From positions 1-5,181 of the forward strand of contig CAJUKV010000106.1 in assembly GCA_910587305.1 (NCBI GenBank): a stretch of DNA of 5,181 nucleotides, read 5' to 3'. Source of the DNA: an uncultured Lachnospiraceae bacterium (lineage in GTDB: Bacteria > Bacillota > Clostridia > Lachnospirales > Lachnospiraceae). This document shows, in pieces, positions 3,742 through 5,181 of the stretch (within the stretch, counting starts at the first letter, position 1; each line of letters opens with the position of its first letter). Made by a program: the position numbers and the translations under genes. The notes below the pieces were generated by a model. The model did no database searches and was not told the DNA's origin. It saw only the letters and a list, made by a program, of their open reading frames with translations.

Positions 3742-4590
3742 ATGGAGGACAAATCAAGTTTTTCAGCCAAAAGAGTAGTCTTAAATGTTGTAATATATTT
3801 TCTCTTGTTCTTAGCAGGTGATTTAATCAACAGTTTAATCTGGGATTTTATCTTTTCAAATACAGGGCCTTTACGCAGTGAGGTTTATAGTATAGCAAGA
3901 ATGTCAGGGCAACTTCTTTTGACCTGCCTGTTCTTTTGGTTGTATACAGCAAAAGTTCTCCATCTGAAAATGAATTTCTTTAGAATTAACATGAATGTTA
4001 AATTCTGGAGTTTACTGCTTGCTGTATTGCTTCCGGCTTTTGTTATTTTTGTATTCCTTCTAATCGGAAAAACAGAGACAGCTTCGTTTGAAACCGGCGA
4101 ATTGATTTTTATTGTAATTTTTTCAATCCTTACTGCTTTGAAAGCGGGCATAACAGAAGAAATGTTATTCCGGGGTTTCATTATGAAATTACTGGAAAGT
4201 CGATGGAATAAATATGTCGCTGTTATAGCTCCGTCATTCCTGTTTAGCCTGCTTCATATTCCATCAATGGAAACTTTCTCTATCATTGGAGTTGTTCTTT
4301 TAATCGTAAGCGGAACACTTGTAGGTGTCATGTTTTCTGTTGTTGCTTATAAAGGGAACTCTATTGCAAATAGTGCTGTTATGCACACAGTTTGGAATTT
4401 CGCCATGATAACGGGTATCTTACACATCACAACGGTGCAGGGCTATTATGGCAATCCTGTCTTTTCAATCATAATTCCGGCTGAGAATGTCTTATTAACC
4501 GGGGCGGGATTTGGAGTAGAAGCGTCAATCATCGCTGTCATTGGATATGCTTGTATTTGCGCTGTCTGCCTCATAAGCAAAAAGAGATAA
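3742..4590 (+). CDS. CPBP (CAAX/Abi) family intramembrane metalloprotease, 282 aa
   Basis: This is a polytopic membrane protein of the CPBP family (Rce1/Abi-like glutamic proteases). Three conserved motifs are present in the usual order inside predicted helices: EExxxR at residues 139-144 (EEMLFR), FxxxH at 168-172 (FSLLH) and HxxxN at 215-219 (HTVWN). These supply the catalytic Glu and the His/Asn residues. Hydrophobic segments lie at about 12-33, 53-70, 88-108, 120-137, 157-172, 178-200, 208-230 and 257-278. Length is normal and the gene looks intact. In Firmicutes such proteins include bacteriocin self-immunity factors and modulators of membrane signalling; the substrate here is unknown. 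The ATG follows an AAAAGGAG site by 8 nt. It has its own promoter about 120 bp upstream, so it is probably monocistronic. It converges on a minus-strand XRE membrane-anchored gene, with no peptide-bacteriocin gene visible in the window. Confidence 0.92.
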   Translation: MEDKSSFSAKRVVLNVVIYFLLFLAGDLINSLIWDFIFSNTGPLRSEVYSIARMSGQLLLTCLFFWLYTAKVLHLKMNFFRINMNVKFWSLLLAVLLPAFVIFVFLLIGKTETASFETGELIFIVIFSILTALKAGITEEMLFRGFIMKLLESRWNKYVAVIAPSFLFSLLHIPSMETFSIIGVVLLIVSGTLVGVMFSVVAYKGNSIANSAVMHTVWNFAMITGILHITTVQGYYGNPVFSIIIPAENVLLTGAGFGVEASIIAVIGYACICAVCLISKKR

Positions 4591-4619
4591 TTACCTTGTA
4601 CTGTGACAGATTGAATGCA

Positions 4620-4655
4620 GATATCCCATGCACCGCGATCAGCACATGGGATATC
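4620..4655. terminator. Perfect 11-bp inverted repeat between convergent genes, possible terminator
   Basis: GATATCCCATG (4620-4630) and CATGGGATATC (4645-4655) form a perfect stem with a 14-nt loop. It lies 29 bp past the CPBP stop and 17 bp before the end of the opposing XRE gene, the expected place for a shared terminator. However, the plus strand continues with AAAAATCC and the minus strand with TGCATTC, so neither side has a proper U-tract. A structural transcript end or a protein-binding palindrome are alternatives. Confidence 0.5.
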
Positions 4656-4671
4656 AAAAATCCGTCTCAAG

Positions 4672-5097
4672 TTAGTAGGTACGCCAGAATGTACCGGCTT
4701 CCGGATACACAAGATGCAGTATAAGCGAAATTATCATGACCAGACATACAAAGATACAACTGCCCACTATAAACCACTTGATTCCTTTTATAATATCTTT
4801 CATCCTTTTATTTTGAAAAATCGAATCCACTTCCTGGGAAACCCTGTATATGGAATCTATTTTCTCATTTGTAAGGGAATTTTCTCTCACCTCCTGCACA
4901 TCAATGTCCTTCACAAGTTCATCCAGCGTCATATCAAAAAAATCACTGAGCATAACCAGTCTGGTGAAGTCCGGGTATGACTGTCCTGCCTCCCATTTTG
5001 AAACGGTCTGTCGCGATACCTGCATTTCCATTCCCAGTTCTTCCTGCGAAAGCCCTTTTTCTTTTCTTAATTTCAGTAGTTTTTCGTTGAATTTCAT
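4672..5097 (-). CDS. XRE-family HTH protein with C-terminal membrane anchor, 141 aa
   Basis: A Cro/C1-type HTH domain fills residues 1-62, with the HTH at about 16-38 and the recognition helix in VSRQTVSKWEAGQSYP. The acidic segment DFFDMTLDELVKDID closes the domain. A charged linker (64-105) leads to one strong transmembrane helix at about 108-131 and a short tail ending FWRTY. Such proteins are widespread in Firmicutes and are thought to act as membrane-tethered regulators, often of nearby transporters or stress genes. The start is set at 5097, MKFNEKLLKL, because an AAAGGAGG site (5107-5114) lies 9 nt upstream. An earlier in-frame ATG at 5157 would place that site inside the gene and has no good site of its own. 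The gene ends 82 bp from the CPBP gene, in convergent orientation. Direct repeats upstream may be its operator. Confidence 0.9.
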   Translation of the reverse strand: MKFNEKLLKLRKEKGLSQEELGMEMQVSRQTVSKWEAGQSYPDFTRLVMLSDFFDMTLDELVKDIDVQEVRENSLTNEKIDSIYRVSQEVDSIFQNKRMKDIIKGIKWFIVGSCIFVCLVMIISLILHLVYPEAGTFWRTY

Positions 5098-5155
5098 TTT
5101 GCATTGCCTCCTTTTTTTCAGCCTACAATAAAACTGATTCCGGTTCAAGCAATTC

Positions 5156-5176
5156 AAATTGTCAATTTGTCAATTT
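5156..5176 (-). promoter_or_regulatory. Direct-repeat/palindrome block upstream of the XRE membrane-anchored gene
   Basis: The word TTGTCAATTT occurs twice with an 8-bp period (5159-5168 and 5167-5176). The first copy forms the perfect palindrome AAATTG-T-CAATTT (5156-5168). On the minus strand each copy contains TTGACA, a perfect -35 word, but no good -10 stands 16-18 bp further on. A weaker candidate is TTGCTT with TATTGT at 17-bp spacing (about 5125-5153). The block is about 60 bp upstream of the start codon and is a plausible operator for autoregulation; the window ends at 5181, so it may continue. Confidence 0.45.
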
Positions 5177-5181
5177 TCGCA

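Noticed and set aside
3636..3821. Plus-strand frame in the CPBP leader, possible leader peptide
   Set aside because: It starts at TTG/ATG without a Shine-Dalgarno sequence and overlaps the CPBP gene by 80 bases out of frame; no feature suggests attenuation.
4672..5157. Longer 161-aa start for the XRE membrane-anchored protein
   Set aside because: The extra 20 residues are encoded across the ribosome binding site and leader, and the HTH domain begins naturally at MKFNEKLLKL.

Overview
The window reads as low-to-moderate GC DNA from a Gram-positive anaerobe, most likely an intestinal Clostridia/Lachnospiraceae-type bacterium. The reasons are strong AGGAGG-like ribosome binding sites with 8-9 nt spacing, sigma-A-like promoters, and remnants of protein families typical of Firmicutes conjugative elements (DUF6017 replication protein, VirD2/MobA-type relaxase, DUF6809, large serine recombinase). 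This assignment is an inference from content; no rRNA or other marker gene is present.

Layout. Bases 1-1029 are a patchwork of dead fragments: a frameshifted C-terminal piece of a GH2 beta-galactosidase (minus), a C-terminal piece of a DUF4179-like protein (minus), a frameshifted DUF6017 replication-protein tail (plus), and directly after it the 3' end (domains V and VI) of a group II intron. At 950-1653 lies an intact two-gene cassette: a strong promoter bracketed by two copies of a palindromic operator, a 67-aa XRE repressor-like protein, and a translationally coupled four-helix membrane protein. It abuts a serine-recombinase fragment (1654-1829). After about 335 bases with no convincing gene come a relaxase fragment with an internal deletion (2165-2428, minus) and a DUF6809-type tail (2450-2557, plus), closed by a terminator that works in both directions.

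Bases 2637-3365 hold an intact minus-strand operon: a promoter, a 37-aa amphipathic small protein, and a RimJ/RimL-like GNAT acetyltransferase. A structured spacer (3366-3592) contains two hairpins and a possible 42-aa minus-strand ORF. A plus-strand CPBP (CAAX/Abi) intramembrane protease gene with its own promoter follows (3593-4590). It converges on a minus-strand XRE protein with a C-terminal membrane anchor (4672-5097), with a perfect 11-bp inverted repeat between the two genes.

Overall this is an accessory-island graveyard. Pieces of at least one conjugative or mobilizable element have been cut to short, often frameshifted remnants, while small cargo-like units with their own promoters have stayed intact. 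Two intact units combine an XRE DNA-binding protein with a membrane function. No complete defence system, CRISPR array, tRNA, rRNA or insertion sequence was found.
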